DNA of 64,000 nt, from NCBI RefSeq assembly GCF_000964225.1, contig NZ_BAMZ01000027.1, positions 1 to 64,000 of the forward strand. Reading direction: 5' to 3'. A model generated the notes under the pieces. The model did not search any database. It saw nothing but the letters and a program-made list of their open reading frames with translations, and was not told the origin of the DNA. This document shows, in pieces, positions 27,689-36,825 of the stretch. This DNA comes from Acetobacter syzygii. Its GTDB lineage: Bacteria > Pseudomonadota > Alphaproteobacteria > Acetobacterales > Acetobacteraceae. The position numbers and the translations under genes are program-made. Each line of letters opens with the position of its first letter. The stretch's first letter is position 1.

Positions 27689-29920
27689 TTATTGGGGCGT
27701 AATACCCACGACCGGGGTCTGGGGGACTCCCTGATCGTTCTTTCGGGCGTCCACTTCGCGCTGATAGGAGTCGTTCGCCCTCTTGATGAGGTACTGACGA
27801 ATGGATTCGATTTCTTCAGGCTTCATGCTCGTGTCAAAGCGGTCCATGCCATAAGCGGTCAGGGCACCGCGGCCTACAACGTTGTAGAATGCGTCCTGAT
27901 GGCGGATGGAACCGGACCAACGCAGGTCGGGGAGCACGCCAGCTCCTTCGCCATTGTCACCGTGGCAGGTCTGGCAATAGGTCTGATACTGGAAGTAACC
28001 CTTGGCGGCTTCCTTGGTATCATATTCCGCAGGGGGCTTAACGGGCAGGAAGCCCAGAGCGTTCATGGTTGGCAGCTTGGCTTTGCCATCGAGCGAGAAC
28101 ACGGCCACGTAAGAGTGGTTGACGGTCCAGCCGGATGTGCGGCCCATACCACCCATGGAAATCGGGTAGATGCCACCCCAGCCCACTTCAACCGCAACAT
28201 ACTGCTTGCCGTTTACGCTGTAGGTCACAGGCGGTGCAATAATGCCGCTCTGCGCATCAAACTTGTAAAGGTCGGCACCGTTGGTTGCATCGTAAGCGTG
28301 GAATTCGCCGTTTGCCAGGCCCTGGAACAGCAGATCACCACCAGTTGCCAGAACACCACCGTTCCATGGGCCTTTGTGGTCGATCTTCCACACGGTTTCC
28401 ATTTTGACCGGATCCCATGCCAGCAGTTCGCCGTGCAGGTCTTTCAGGTAAGCGGAGCGTGCATCTGCGGAGTCAGGCAGACCGGTTTTGGTCATGTCCA
28501 GACCAAGGTTCCAGGCATCGGGGTGGGCTTTAAAGCCACCGACCTGATTCTGGTAACCAAATGGGATCTGGTGCGCAGGCAGATAGACCAGATGGGTCTT
28601 CGGGCTGTACGCCATGGCCATAAAGTTATGGGCACCCAGCGGGCCGGGAATACCGTACCAGAAGTTGCCGTTCAGGGTCCACAGACCTTCCGGCTTGTAA
28701 ATCGGACGACCGGTCAGCGGATCAAGGCCACTGGCCCAGTTTTCGTACACGTAGTTCTTGCCAGCCAGGAATTCACCCGTTTTGGCATCCAGCATGTAGA
28801 AGAAGCCGTTTTTGGGAGCCTGCACAACAACGTGGCGCATCTCACCATTGATCGGCACGTCAAGTGTCATGACCTGCTGGACGGATGTGTAGTCCCACTG
28901 GTCCATGGTGGTTGCCTGGAAGTGCCAGACATATTCGCCAGTTTCCGGCTTGACCGCAACAATGCTGCCCAGGAACAGGTTGTTGCCGATCCCTTCGGAG
29001 CGGTATTTGTAGTTCCACGGAGAACCGTTACCGACGGCCAGATAAACCAGATCGGACACCGGATCATAAACAATGGAATCCCAGACGGTACCGCCGCCAC
29101 CCTGACGGACCCATGCGCCGTTGGGGCCCCATGTGCGGTAGGCTTTGTTCATCAGAACATTATCCGACGCAGCATGGTCGGGTTCGTTCTTGCTGTTGGG
29201 AACCGTGTAGAAGCGCCATTTGAGCTTGCCGGTTTCCGCATCAAAAGCGGAAACAAAGCCGCGTGCGCCAAATTCTGCGCCGCCATTACCAATCAGGACC
29301 AGGCCCTTGGCAATACGGACTGCACCGTCAACCGTGTAGGAACGCTGTTTACCCAAAGAGGCTTCGGCGGGAATGGTGTTGATTTCCCATACCTTTTTGC
29401 CGGTCTTGGCGTCCAGGGCGATCAGTCGGCCATCAAACGTGCCAAAGTAAACCTTGCCGTTCCAGTAGCCTGCACCACGGTTAACCGTATCGCAGCAGCC
29501 TTTGTCAGCAATGTTGCCGGGCACCTTGGGGTCATATTCCCACAGCAGCTTGCCGGTTGCCGCATCAAGGGCCTTCATTTTGGACCAGTTGGTCGTGGCA
29601 TACATAATGCCGTCCACAATCAGTGGCGTGCCTTCCTGACCGCGGTTGCTGTCCAGTGTAAAGTACCAGGCCAGCTTCAGATTACCGACGTTGGAGCGGT
29701 TGATCTGATCCAGCGGGCTGTAGCGCTGTTCAGAGTAGGTGCGACCATAGGACAGCCAGTTTTCGGGGTGATCATCGGCATGGATGATGGCTTGTCCCGT
29801 GTCTCCCTGACTGTCAGCACGGGCAGGGGCTGCTGCGTAAGGTAGGGCAGCGGCACAGATTGTTCCAGCCGCGAGAATTCCTAGCAGCGAACGTCTCTTG
29901 GCGGAGGCGGGGCGGGTCAT
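27689..29920 (-). CDS. adhA: PQQ-dependent alcohol dehydrogenase, quinoprotein subunit
   Basis: The catalytic subunit I is a periplasmic quinohemoprotein that oxidises ethanol to acetaldehyde. From ATG 29920 (GAGGA box 9 bases upstream) there are 743 residues: a signal peptide ending near APARA, an eight-bladed propeller with repeated W-motifs, the vicinal Cys pair in DKGCCDTVNRG that contacts PQQ (near residue 125), and a C-terminal cytochrome c domain with CQTCH (near 645). The sequence is close to what is expected of Acetobacter AdhA. The promoter lies in 29921-30128. It is transcribed with adhB. Confidence 0.96.
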   Translation of the reverse strand: MTRPASAKRRSLLGILAAGTICAAALPYAAAPARADSQGDTGQAIIHADDHPENWLSYGRTYSEQRYSPLDQINRSNVGNLKLAWYFTLDSNRGQEGTPLIVDGIMYATTNWSKMKALDAATGKLLWEYDPKVPGNIADKGCCDTVNRGAGYWNGKVYFGTFDGRLIALDAKTGKKVWEINTIPAEASLGKQRSYTVDGAVRIAKGLVLIGNGGAEFGARGFVSAFDAETGKLKWRFYTVPNSKNEPDHAASDNVLMNKAYRTWGPNGAWVRQGGGGTVWDSIVYDPVSDLVYLAVGNGSPWNYKYRSEGIGNNLFLGSIVAVKPETGEYVWHFQATTMDQWDYTSVQQVMTLDVPINGEMRHVVVQAPKNGFFYMLDAKTGEFLAGKNYVYENWASGLDPLTGRPIYKPEGLWTLNGNFWYGIPGPLGAHNFMAMAYSPKTHLVYLPAHQIPFGYQNQVGGFKAHPDAWNLGLDMTKTGLPDSADARSAYLKDLHGELLAWDPVKMETVWKIDHKGPWNGGVLATGGDLLFQGLANGEFHAYDATNGADLYKFDAQSGIIAPPVTYSVNGKQYVAVEVGWGGIYPISMGGMGRTSGWTVNHSYVAVFSLDGKAKLPTMNALGFLPVKPPAEYDTKEAAKGYFQYQTYCQTCHGDNGEGAGVLPDLRWSGSIRHQDAFYNVVGRGALTAYGMDRFDTSMKPEEIESIRQYLIKRANDSYQREVDARKNDQGVPQTPVVGITPQ

Positions 29921-30128
29921 GCGTTCATGTCCTCGACTGTGTATCAAGATGAGGAAAAATAGAGCCGGAAATCCGGTTTCTCACACATCAGCCAAGGCGG
30001 GCGCTGTATGTCAATCACGCCAAGAGAATAGCTGCATCCCCACGTCTTCGTTCCTTGCGGGGGTCGGATGCGTAAAAGGAGCGCTCCATGGTGTGGGGCA
30101 GATGGAACCGCCTAACGAAAAATCAATG

Positions 30129-30689
30129 TTATAACAATTCTGACGGGGGGGTAAACAGATCGGCAAACTGGTAGTCTGACATCACTTCCTGAAAAGTGTT
30201 TTCACGGTTTTTTCCAGTCTTGAACACGGTGAATTCGCAAACTTCTTCTGTTGAGGCAAAGCGGTGGCGGTGGGTTGCAAGCCACAGGTTGCACACGCTG
30301 GGGTCAACATCGGTTATGTCGGCCAAAGGGATGCCCGAGGGGAGCAGGAAGCGGGTTGCGCTAACTCCCGCACGCTGTGCGAGGTTCCGTATTTTCACGG
30401 AAAGGTGATCAATAACAGAGGCTTCCATTGTGGCCTCCAGGATGATTCGGTTCCGTTTCAGAGTCACATCAAAGCCGGTGTGTCGGAGCGTGACCGGCGT
30501 GGGCAGGTGCAGGGTGTACAGGCTCTGGTCGAGTTCCTCCCACTCCATGGGCGTCATGCGCCCGAAGGCGACGAGTGGCAGGTAAAGGACGGGAGTGCGC
30601 TGCCATGCTTTGGACGGAAAAAAGTCCTGAAAACCATGTAAAAACAGACGCATATCCATAGGGGGCTGAAGACCGGCAATAAGGTACAT
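30129..30689 (-). CDS. Degenerate 2H-phosphoesterase (LigT-like) protein
   Basis: 186 residues. The layout resembles 2'-5' RNA ligase/ThpR proteins: RLFLHGFQ at the N-terminus, TPVLYLPLVAFGRM where the first HxTL motif belongs, a central VIDHLSVKIRNLAQRAGV helix, and the EEVCEFTVFKTGK to YQFADLF C-terminal pattern. Both catalytic HxT motifs are missing: YLPL replaces the first, and PLADI fits the place of the second. If the fold call is right, the protein is not a phosphoesterase. The assignment is by pattern only. It is a single gene, divergent from the BI-1 gene. Confidence 0.5.
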   Translation of the reverse strand: MYLIAGLQPPMDMRLFLHGFQDFFPSKAWQRTPVLYLPLVAFGRMTPMEWEELDQSLYTLHLPTPVTLRHTGFDVTLKRNRIILEATMEASVIDHLSVKIRNLAQRAGVSATRFLLPSGIPLADITDVDPSVCNLWLATHRHRFASTEEVCEFTVFKTGKNRENTFQEVMSDYQFADLFTPPSELL

Positions 30690-30849
30690 ATCAGGCCTTA
30701 AGACTGGGGGCGTGGCGTGGGGCGTATTGTTACGCAGCAGATTGTCGGTAGGCGCTTATTATATGACGTGCCATACCCTTGACGGAAAGACAGGGCAGCC
30801 ACAAGTATAAAGCAAAGCCAGCTTGTCTGGATAAGGAGAGTAGAAAACC

Positions 30850-31623
30850 ATGTCGTTTAGTCGCGACTACCGTTCCCCCGCATCAGCGTCAGGCTGGAAC
30901 GATCAGGCCAGTCTGGACGCTGGACTGCGCAGCTACATGCTGCGTGTTTACAACTGGATGGCATCTGGTCTGCTACTGACCGGAATTGTGGCGTACGCCA
31001 TTGCCAATACCGGGCTGAGCAGCCTGTTTTTTCAGGTCTTTCAGACGGCTGCGGGTCCTGTGCCGCGCCCGACTTTGCTGGGTGACCTGGCTATGCTGTC
31101 CCCGCTGGCATTTGTGCTGGTGATGTCGTTCGGGATCAATCGCCTGTCCCTGCAGGGTGCGCAAGCGCTGTTCTGGGCATTCTGTGCCACCATGGGAGCA
31201 AGCCTTGCGAGTGTGTTTGTGATTTATACAGGCACCTCCATTGTGCGGGTCTTTCTGGTAACGGCCTGCATGTTCGGGGCGACCTCCCTATGGGGGTATG
31301 TGACCAAGGCAAACCTGCTCCAGTTTGGATCGTTCCTGATGATGGGGCTGTTTGGGCTGGTTATTGCCGGGCTGGTTAACCTCTTCCTTAAAAGCCCAAC
31401 GGTGTATTACCTCTACAGCATTGTGGGTGTGTTCATTTTTACAGCGTTCAGCGCTTTTGATGCACAGCGGATTCGGGTAACCTACCCGCAGCTTGCGGCT
31501 TATGAAGGGCCGGAAATGACTGCCAAGCGCAGTGTGTATGATGCGCTGAGCCTCTACCTGAACTTTATTAATCTGTTTCAGTTTCTGCTGCAGTTCATGG
31601 GTGTCCGTAATTCCAGCGACTGA
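30850..31623 (+). CDS. Bax inhibitor-1 / YccA family membrane protein
   Basis: This 257-residue protein has a polar N-terminus of about 35 residues and seven predicted helices, with the BI-1 features LRSYMLRVYNWMASGLLLTG, the FILVMS-like core and the conserved AFDAQRIRV after TM6. Bacterial members are proton-sensitive channel-like or quality-control membrane proteins (YccA in E. coli binds FtsH). A GGAGAG box precedes the ATG. It is monocistronic, with a terminator downstream. Confidence 0.92.
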   Translation: MSFSRDYRSPASASGWNDQASLDAGLRSYMLRVYNWMASGLLLTGIVAYAIANTGLSSLFFQVFQTAAGPVPRPTLLGDLAMLSPLAFVLVMSFGINRLSLQGAQALFWAFCATMGASLASVFVIYTGTSIVRVFLVTACMFGATSLWGYVTKANLLQFGSFLMMGLFGLVIAGLVNLFLKSPTVYYLYSIVGVFIFTAFSAFDAQRIRVTYPQLAAYEGPEMTAKRSVYDALSLYLNFINLFQFLLQFMGVRNSSD

Positions 31624-31668
31624 GGCACGCAGCCAGAGTCCTTTACGGCACTTAGTGCCAGCCAACAG

Positions 31669-31699
31669 AAAGCCCGGTCCAATATGGCCGGGCTTTTTT
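31669..31699 (+). terminator. Rho-independent terminator after the BI-1 gene
   Basis: A stem AAGCCCGG to CCGGGCTT with a further CC/GG pairing in the loop is followed by T6. A small perfect hairpin GGCAC-TTA-GTGCC lies just before it (31647-31659). Confidence 0.85.
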
Positions 31700-32226
31700 G
31701 TATGGGCAGTTATGCTTGAGCCGAATGATGGCATGAAAATCAAGAATGGGTGCTAAAATGGTCCTGATTTCAATTCTTTAAGTTGTAACGCGGATGTGAG
31801 ATTTTGTGTGATCTCTAACAATATGAAATTTCAGACTAAATTTTGCCATTATTGGAAAATTTGTAATATTTTGTAATATTCCGTGATCATCCCTTTTCGC
31901 CGTTCAGACACCCCAAAAGTAGGCAAATGCCATGCTTAAAATGGCTAACTGATTGTGACGAAAGGCAGATGGAACTTTTCTGACGTTTGAGAATCCGCGC
32001 GTAGGGAATAAAGTAGGCGCAATGCGTTTCCGCCGAGCTGAGGGGGTCGCGCCGTATGCAACATATTTGGGCCATTCATTCTGGGTGGCCAAAATGTGTT
32101 GCGGGGGCGGAACATAAAAGGCTCTCCTGGCTGGGACGCGGTTTTTCTTGCTGTTGTCAGGCATCTGTGGCAGCAGGGCAAAAGTCTTTGTGAGGCTAAG
32201 TTGATGTCAGAACCAAGAGGCGTGCG
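31700..32226 (+). promoter_or_regulatory. AT-rich upstream region of the ubiquinol oxidase operon
   Basis: No gene is supported here. The left 200 bases are clearly richer in A+T than the surrounding genes and contain a tandem 10-base repeat. The right part is more GC-rich, with several short minus-strand frames that overlap one another and look non-coding. The size fits a regulated promoter for cyoABCD, but I could not fix the -35/-10 boxes or a regulator site. Confidence 0.5.
31861..31880. repeat. Tandem 10-bp repeat (TTGTAATATT) x2
   Basis: Two exact adjacent copies of TTGTAATATT lie 347 bases upstream of cyoA within AT-rich sequence. One helical-turn spacing would suit a regulator or UP-like element, but two copies could be chance in such sequence. 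Confidence 0.5.
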
Positions 32227-33144
32227 ATGAAAAACAAGTTACTGGCGAGAATGGCGCGATTGGGCGGCCTATCGTCAGCGTTGCTGCTTGCCGGGTGCGA
32301 ACTAGACGTTCTGGACCCGAAAGGCCCGGTGGGAGAGGGGGTTAAAACTCTTATTACCACCTCTGTGATCGCAATGCTGATCGTTGTGGTTCCGACCATT
32401 ATTCTGACACTTTGGTTTGCCTGGCAGTACCGCCAGTCCAACACAAGTGCCGAATATCTGCCGAAATGGAGCCACTCCAACAAGATCGAAGTGATAATCT
32501 GGGGCGTTCCGTCACTGATTATTCTGTTTCTGGCAGTGATCACCTACCAGACTTGTCATTCTCTGGACCCCTACAAGCCGCTTGAGGCAGAAGCCAACAC
32601 CAAGCCGCTGCATGTTCAGGTTGTGGCACAGGACTGGAAATGGCTGTTCATTTACCCTGAACAGGGAATTGCAACAGTTAATCAGTTGGCAATGCCGGTC
32701 AATACGCCTGTTGATTTCGACATCACCTCTGATTCCGTGATGAACTCTTTCTTCATCCCGCGTCTTGGTTCCATGATTTATGCAATGGCAGGCATGCAGA
32801 CCCAGCTTCATCTGCTGGCAAGCGAGCCGGGCGATTACATGGGTGAATCCGCCAACTATAGTGGGCGTGGCTTCTCCGACATGCGCTTCCATGCTCTGGC
32901 GATGAGCAATGATGAGTTCAATGCTTGGGTCGAAAAGGTGCGTGCATCTTCCGAACAGCTGGATAGCCAGACCTATCCTAAACTGGCAGCACCAAGCGAA
33001 GCGAACCCCGTCGAATATTTCGCGCATGTTGAACCCGGCATGTTCAACACGATCGTTGCCAAATACAACAACGGCATGGTCATGGACAAAAGCACTGGCA
33101 AGATGATTCAGGTGCAGCAGTCCGCGATGTCCGGCATGAATTGA
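32227..33144 (+). CDS. cyoA: Ubiquinol oxidase subunit II
   Basis: 305 residues. A lipoprotein signal (LLAGC) is followed by two membrane helices (about 40-65 and 85-108) and a periplasmic cupredoxin-like domain. The CuA ligands of cytochrome c oxidases are absent, as expected for a quinol oxidase. The segment [21 protein letters not shown] is typical of CyoA. It is the first gene of the oxidase operon, 13 bases before subunit I. In Acetobacter the equivalent genes are also called cyaBACD. Confidence 0.95.
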   Translation: MKNKLLARMARLGGLSSALLLAGCELDVLDPKGPVGEGVKTLITTSVIAMLIVVVPTIILTLWFAWQYRQSNTSAEYLPKWSHSNKIEVIIWGVPSLIILFLAVITYQTCHSLDPYKPLEAEANTKPLHVQVVAQDWKWLFIYPEQGIATVNQLAMPVNTPVDFDITSDSVMNSFFIPRLGSMIYAMAGMQTQLHLLASEPGDYMGESANYSGRGFSDMRFHALAMSNDEFNAWVEKVRASSEQLDSQTYPKLAAPSEANPVEYFAHVEPGMFNTIVAKYNNGMVMDKSTGKMIQVQQSAMSGMN

Positions 33145-33157
33145 AGGAATAGGATCT

Positions 33158-35149
33158 ATGCTAGGGAGACTATCGCTTTCGGCCATCCCGTTGGATGTGC
33201 CGATCCTAGTAGGTACGTTCATCGGCGTTCTTATTGTCGGTGTCGCGGTACTGGGACTGATTACCTATTACGGCAAGTGGGGCTACCTCTGGAAAGAGTG
33301 GTTTACCTCTGTCGATCATAAACGTCTGGCTGTCATGTACATTGTACTGGCGCTGGTTGCTCTGGCCCGCGGTTTTGCGGACGCCATCATGATGCGTACC
33401 CAGCTCGCGCTGGCTTACGCAGGTAACCCCGGTTATCTGCCTCCGCATCACTATGACCAGATCTTCTCCGCTCACGGGACGATCATGATCTTCTTCCTGG
33501 CCATGGCGTTCATGACCGGTCTGTTCAACTTCATTGTGCCGCTGCAGATTGGCGCACGTGACGTGGCTTATCCGTTCCTGAACAACCTGAGCTTCTGGAT
33601 GACGGCTGTTGCGTTCATGCTGGTGAACATCTCCCTGTTCATTGGTGAGTTCTCACAGTGCGGCTGGCTGGCTTATCCCCCGCTGTCCGAAATGCAGTTC
33701 AGCCCAGGTGTGGGTGTTGACTACTATATCTGGGCAATCCAGATCTCTGGTGTTGGCACGCTGCTGACCGGTGTGAACTTCTTTGTCACCATTGTTAAGA
33801 TGCGCGCTCCAGGCATGACCTGGCTGAAGATGCCCGTGTTCACATGGACGGCTTTCTGCTCTTCCATTCTGATCATGGCGACCTTCCCTGTACTGACGGT
33901 TGCTGTTGCCCTGCTGGGTCTGGACCGTTACTTCGGTATGCACTTCTTCACCAATGATGGTGGCGGCAACCAGATGCTGTACCTGAACCTGATCTGGGCT
34001 TGGGGCCATCCGGAAGTTTATATTCTTGTTCTGCCTGCCTTTGGTGTGTTCTCCGAAGTTGTGCCTGCTTTCTCTGGCAAGCCGCTCTTCGGTTACAAGA
34101 CCATGGTTTATGCAACCTGCTCCATTATGGTGCTGTCCTTCCTCGTGTGGGTGCATCACTTCTTCACCATGGGTGCAGGTCCGGACGTGAATGCCTTCTT
34201 CGGCATTGCGACCATGATCATCTCCATCCCGACCGGTGTTAAGCTCTTTAACTGGCTGTTCACCATGTATAAGGGCCGCATCCAGTATCATGCTTGCATG
34301 TATTGGGCTGTTGGCTTCATGGTGGTGTTCACCATCGGTGGTATGACCGGTGTGATGATGGCCATTCCCGGTTCTGACTTTGTGCTGCACAACAGTCTGT
34401 TCCTGATTGCTCACTTCCATAACGTGATTATCGGTGGTGTGTACTTCGGTTACGTCTGTGGCATGAACTTCTGGGCTCCGAAGGTTCTTGGCTTCAAAAT
34501 GAACGAAGCTTGGGGTATTCGCGCCTTCTGGTTCTGGCTTGTCGGCTTCTTCTTTGCCTTTATGCCGCTGTATGTTCTCGGCTTCGAAGGTATGACCCGT
34601 CGTATGAACCACTATGACAACCCGGCCTGGCATCCCTGGATGCTGATCGCCGAAGTTGGCGCAGTGCTCATCCTGTTCGGTGTTGTTTGCCAGCTGATGC
34701 AGATTTACGTCTCCATCCGCGATTGCAACAAACCCGAAAACCGCGACGTAACGGGCGATCCCTGGAACGGCCGTACTCTGGAATGGTCCACCTCTTCTCC
34801 TCCTCCGGTGTATAACTTCGCCATTGTCCCGCATGTAAGCTCGCTCGATGCCTACACGCATGACAAAGAAAACGGCATTGATACCCGTCAGGCTGGCGGC
34901 AAGTACGAAGCAATCCATATGCCGAAAAACACGGCTTCTGGTATTGCATGTGGTGCCTTTGCCCTGATCTTCGGTTTTGCCGCTGTGTGGTACATCTGGT
35001 GGCTGGCAGCTATTGGCCTTGTGGGCGTGATCGGTACGGTCATTGCACGCAGCGCTAACAAGGATATTGACTACTATATCCCTGCTGAAGAGGTTGCCCG
35101 GATCGAAAACGAGCACACCCGTAAACTGATGGCACAGGCAGCAGAATAA
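33158..35149 (+). CDS. cyoB: Ubiquinol oxidase subunit I (haem-copper)
   Basis: The catalytic subunit, 663 residues with about 15 helices. Visible landmarks: the low-spin heme His in [10 protein letters not shown] (near 105), CuB ligand and cross-link Tyr in [15 protein letters not shown] (near 285), the CuB His pair in VHHFFTMG (near 333), and heme ligands in [10 protein letters not shown] (near 420). It reduces oxygen with electrons from ubiquinol and pumps protons. Whether it carries heme O or heme A cannot be told from sequence. Its last base overlaps the start of subunit III. Confidence 0.97.
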   Translation: MLGRLSLSAIPLDVPILVGTFIGVLIVGVAVLGLITYYGKWGYLWKEWFTSVDHKRLAVMYIVLALVALARGFADAIMMRTQLALAYAGNPGYLPPHHYDQIFSAHGTIMIFFLAMAFMTGLFNFIVPLQIGARDVAYPFLNNLSFWMTAVAFMLVNISLFIGEFSQCGWLAYPPLSEMQFSPGVGVDYYIWAIQISGVGTLLTGVNFFVTIVKMRAPGMTWLKMPVFTWTAFCSSILIMATFPVLTVAVALLGLDRYFGMHFFTNDGGGNQMLYLNLIWAWGHPEVYILVLPAFGVFSEVVPAFSGKPLFGYKTMVYATCSIMVLSFLVWVHHFFTMGAGPDVNAFFGIATMIISIPTGVKLFNWLFTMYKGRIQYHACMYWAVGFMVVFTIGGMTGVMMAIPGSDFVLHNSLFLIAHFHNVIIGGVYFGYVCGMNFWAPKVLGFKMNEAWGIRAFWFWLVGFFFAFMPLYVLGFEGMTRRMNHYDNPAWHPWMLIAEVGAVLILFGVVCQLMQIYVSIRDCNKPENRDVTGDPWNGRTLEWSTSSPPPVYNFAIVPHVSSLDAYTHDKENGIDTRQAGGKYEAIHMPKNTASGIACGAFALIFGFAAVWYIWWLAAIGLVGVIGTVIARSANKDIDYYIPAEEVARIENEHTRKLMAQAAE

Positions 35150-35754
35150 TGGCACAGAACACAACTGTTCCGACCGCAGGCCACGACGAACATCACCACG
35201 AAAATACGGTGGTGTTCGGGTTCTGGGTCTATCTGATGACGGACTGCATTATCTTTGGCTCTCTGTTCGCCACGTTTGCAGTCCTGCGTAACCAGTTCAA
35301 TGGTGGGCCAACCCCACACGAACTGTTTGAGTTTGGTGGGCTTGGGCTGGAAACAGCCCTCCTGCTTCTCTCCTCCATTACTTATGGGTTTGGCATGATT
35401 GCCGCCCATAAGTCCGAGATCAGCAAGGTTATCCTGTGGCTTGCCGTCACATTCCTGCTTGGTCTTGGATTTGTTGGTCTGGAAGTGCGTGAATTCGCAC
35501 ACATGATCGCTGAGGGCGCTGGCCCGGATCGCAGTGCATTCCTGTCTGCGTTCTTTACGCTGGTGTCCACCCACGGTCTGCACGTGACGTGTGGTCTGAT
35601 CTGGATTGTTACCCTGATAGTTCAGCTGATGGGAACAACTGAAATTCCGGAACGCATGATGAACAAGCTCACTTGCCTGAGCCTGTTCTGGCACTTCCTG
35701 GATATCGTCTGGATCTGCGTTTTCACCTATGTCTATCTGGCGAGCATGATCTGA
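35149..35754 (+). CDS. cyoC: Ubiquinol oxidase subunit III
   Basis: 201 residues with five predicted helices (for example YLMTDCIIFGSLFATFAVL and FFTLVSTHGLHVTCGLIWI) after a His-rich polar N-terminus. The STHGLHV motif is typical of CyoC. The ATG overlaps the cyoB stop by one base and the stop overlaps the cyoD start, showing tight translational coupling. Confidence 0.96.
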   Translation: MAQNTTVPTAGHDEHHHENTVVFGFWVYLMTDCIIFGSLFATFAVLRNQFNGGPTPHELFEFGGLGLETALLLLSSITYGFGMIAAHKSEISKVILWLAVTFLLGLGFVGLEVREFAHMIAEGAGPDRSAFLSAFFTLVSTHGLHVTCGLIWIVTLIVQLMGTTEIPERMMNKLTCLSLFWHFLDIVWICVFTYVYLASMI

Positions 35755-36086
35755 TGAGCAATCCGAACACATCCTCCTCGGGCGAGAGCCACGGTAGCGT
35801 ATCTTCGTACCTTATCGGCTTTGTTCTTGCCGTTATTCTGACGGTTCTGTCGTTTGGTGTGGTCATGAGCCACAGCCTTGCGCCAGCCGGCACGTTGGCA
35901 GCACTTTCTGTTCTGGCACTTGTTCAGGTTCTGGTGCATCTGCACTACTTCCTGCACATGGGTAGCGGTTCGGAAGCACGTTGGAACAACATTGCGTTTG
36001 TTTTCACCGTTGCATTCGTATCCATCCTGATTGTCGGCACGGTATTCATCATGTCCAACACCTCCATGAACATGATGTCTCGCTGA
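35754..36086 (+). CDS. cyoD: Ubiquinol oxidase subunit IV
   Basis: 110 residues, three helices. The ATG at 35754 shares one base with the cyoC stop (TGATG). The ALVQVLVHLHYFLHM segment is characteristic of CyoD, an assembly subunit of the bo3-type oxidase. It is the last gene of the operon and a strong terminator follows. Confidence 0.95.
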   Translation: MSNPNTSSSGESHGSVSSYLIGFVLAVILTVLSFGVVMSHSLAPAGTLAALSVLALVQVLVHLHYFLHMGSGSEARWNNIAFVFTVAFVSILIVGTVFIMSNTSMNMMSR

Positions 36087-36135
36087 ATGTGATGCATGGC
36101 TCTGCTGCTCTGGCTTAGGTCAGGGCGGTGGTCAG

Positions 36136-36179
36136 CAACAAAAAACCCCCGGTGCTTTGGCTCCGGGGGTTTTTTGTTG
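36136..36179 (+). terminator. Rho-independent terminator of cyoABCD
   Basis: A 17-bp perfect inverted repeat (CAACAAAAAACCCCCGG to CCGGGGGTTTTTTGTTG, loop about 10) follows cyoD by 49 bases. Confidence 0.92.
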
Positions 36180-36266
36180 GCCTATGGTCTGGCGGGGTGT
36201 TGCTTGTGGCCTGTTCTCCAGTGTTTGGTGAAGGAGGTCCTATGGCTGGACTTTAATCCGACCAAC

Positions 36267-36300
36267 AAAAAAGGCACCGGAATGATCCGGTGCCTTTTTT
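36267..36300. terminator. Rho-independent terminator, 3' of fdxA
   Basis: A 14-bp perfect repeat (AAAAAAGGCACCGG, loop AATGAT, CCGGTGCCTTTTTT), 27 bases beyond the fdxA stop. It is symmetrical and may act on both strands. Confidence 0.9.
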
Positions 36301-36327
36301 GTATGAAAACCTGATGTTGGTGCAGGT

Positions 36328-36666
36328 TCAGTCTTTATGCGGCTCGGGGGAGAGCAGGTCAGCCTTGTTCGGCTTGTCTTTCCATTCTTCTGCATCAGCC
36401 GGAGCAGTGCCCTTGCGGGTAATGTTAGGCCATTGGCTGGCGTATTTTGCGTTGATTTCTGCCCACGCTGCTGAACGATCATCACTGTCGGGGAAAATCG
36501 CTTCGGCCGGGCATTCAGGTTCGCACACGCCGCAGTCAATGCACTCATCGGGGTTGATAACCAGAAAATTTTCACCGGCGTAGAAGCAGTCAACGGGGCA
36601 GACTTCCACACAGTCCATGAATTTGCAGCGGATGCAGTTTTCAGTGACCACGTAGGTCATTGCCAT
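36328..36666 (-). CDS. fdxA: 7Fe ferredoxin
   Basis: 112 residues. The N-terminal half carries two cluster motifs: [20 protein letters not shown] (3Fe-4S plus one ligand of the second site) and [14 protein letters not shown] (4Fe-4S). The acidic C-terminal tail (about 60-112) is usual for alphaproteobacterial FdxA. It is a cytoplasmic electron carrier. It lies 159 bases after the helicase gene on the same strand; a similar helicase-ferredoxin neighbourhood is common in alphaproteobacteria. Confidence 0.94.
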   Translation of the reverse strand: MAMTYVVTENCIRCKFMDCVEVCPVDCFYAGENFLVINPDECIDCGVCEPECPAEAIFPDSDDRSAAWAEINAKYASQWPNITRKGTAPADAEEWKDKPNKADLLSPEPHKD

Positions 36667-36825
36667 CTCCGAAATTATCTGGCGGTCGAGTGGGGCTCGC
36701 CGCGTGGGGTCAGGTGGTCAACCAACTGGCCGTACCACCAAGGATGGCGCAGATATGATGGGCTTTTTGCCCTATGGCAACCCGCTTGGACGAAAGGGGG
36801 CACTTCTATTCTAGCAGAGCTGCGT

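Noticed and set aside
27677-29845. 722-codon plus-strand open frame opposite adhA
   Set aside because: adhA is clear on the other strand with PQQ and heme motifs; the antisense frame shows no motifs or start signal.
31887-32181. Several short minus-strand frames upstream of cyoA
   Set aside because: Three overlapping frames of similar length with no motif or ribosome binding site; most likely control region.
33653-35164. 503-codon minus-strand open frame opposite cyoB
   Set aside because: Shadow of cyoB, His-rich only because of complementary codons.
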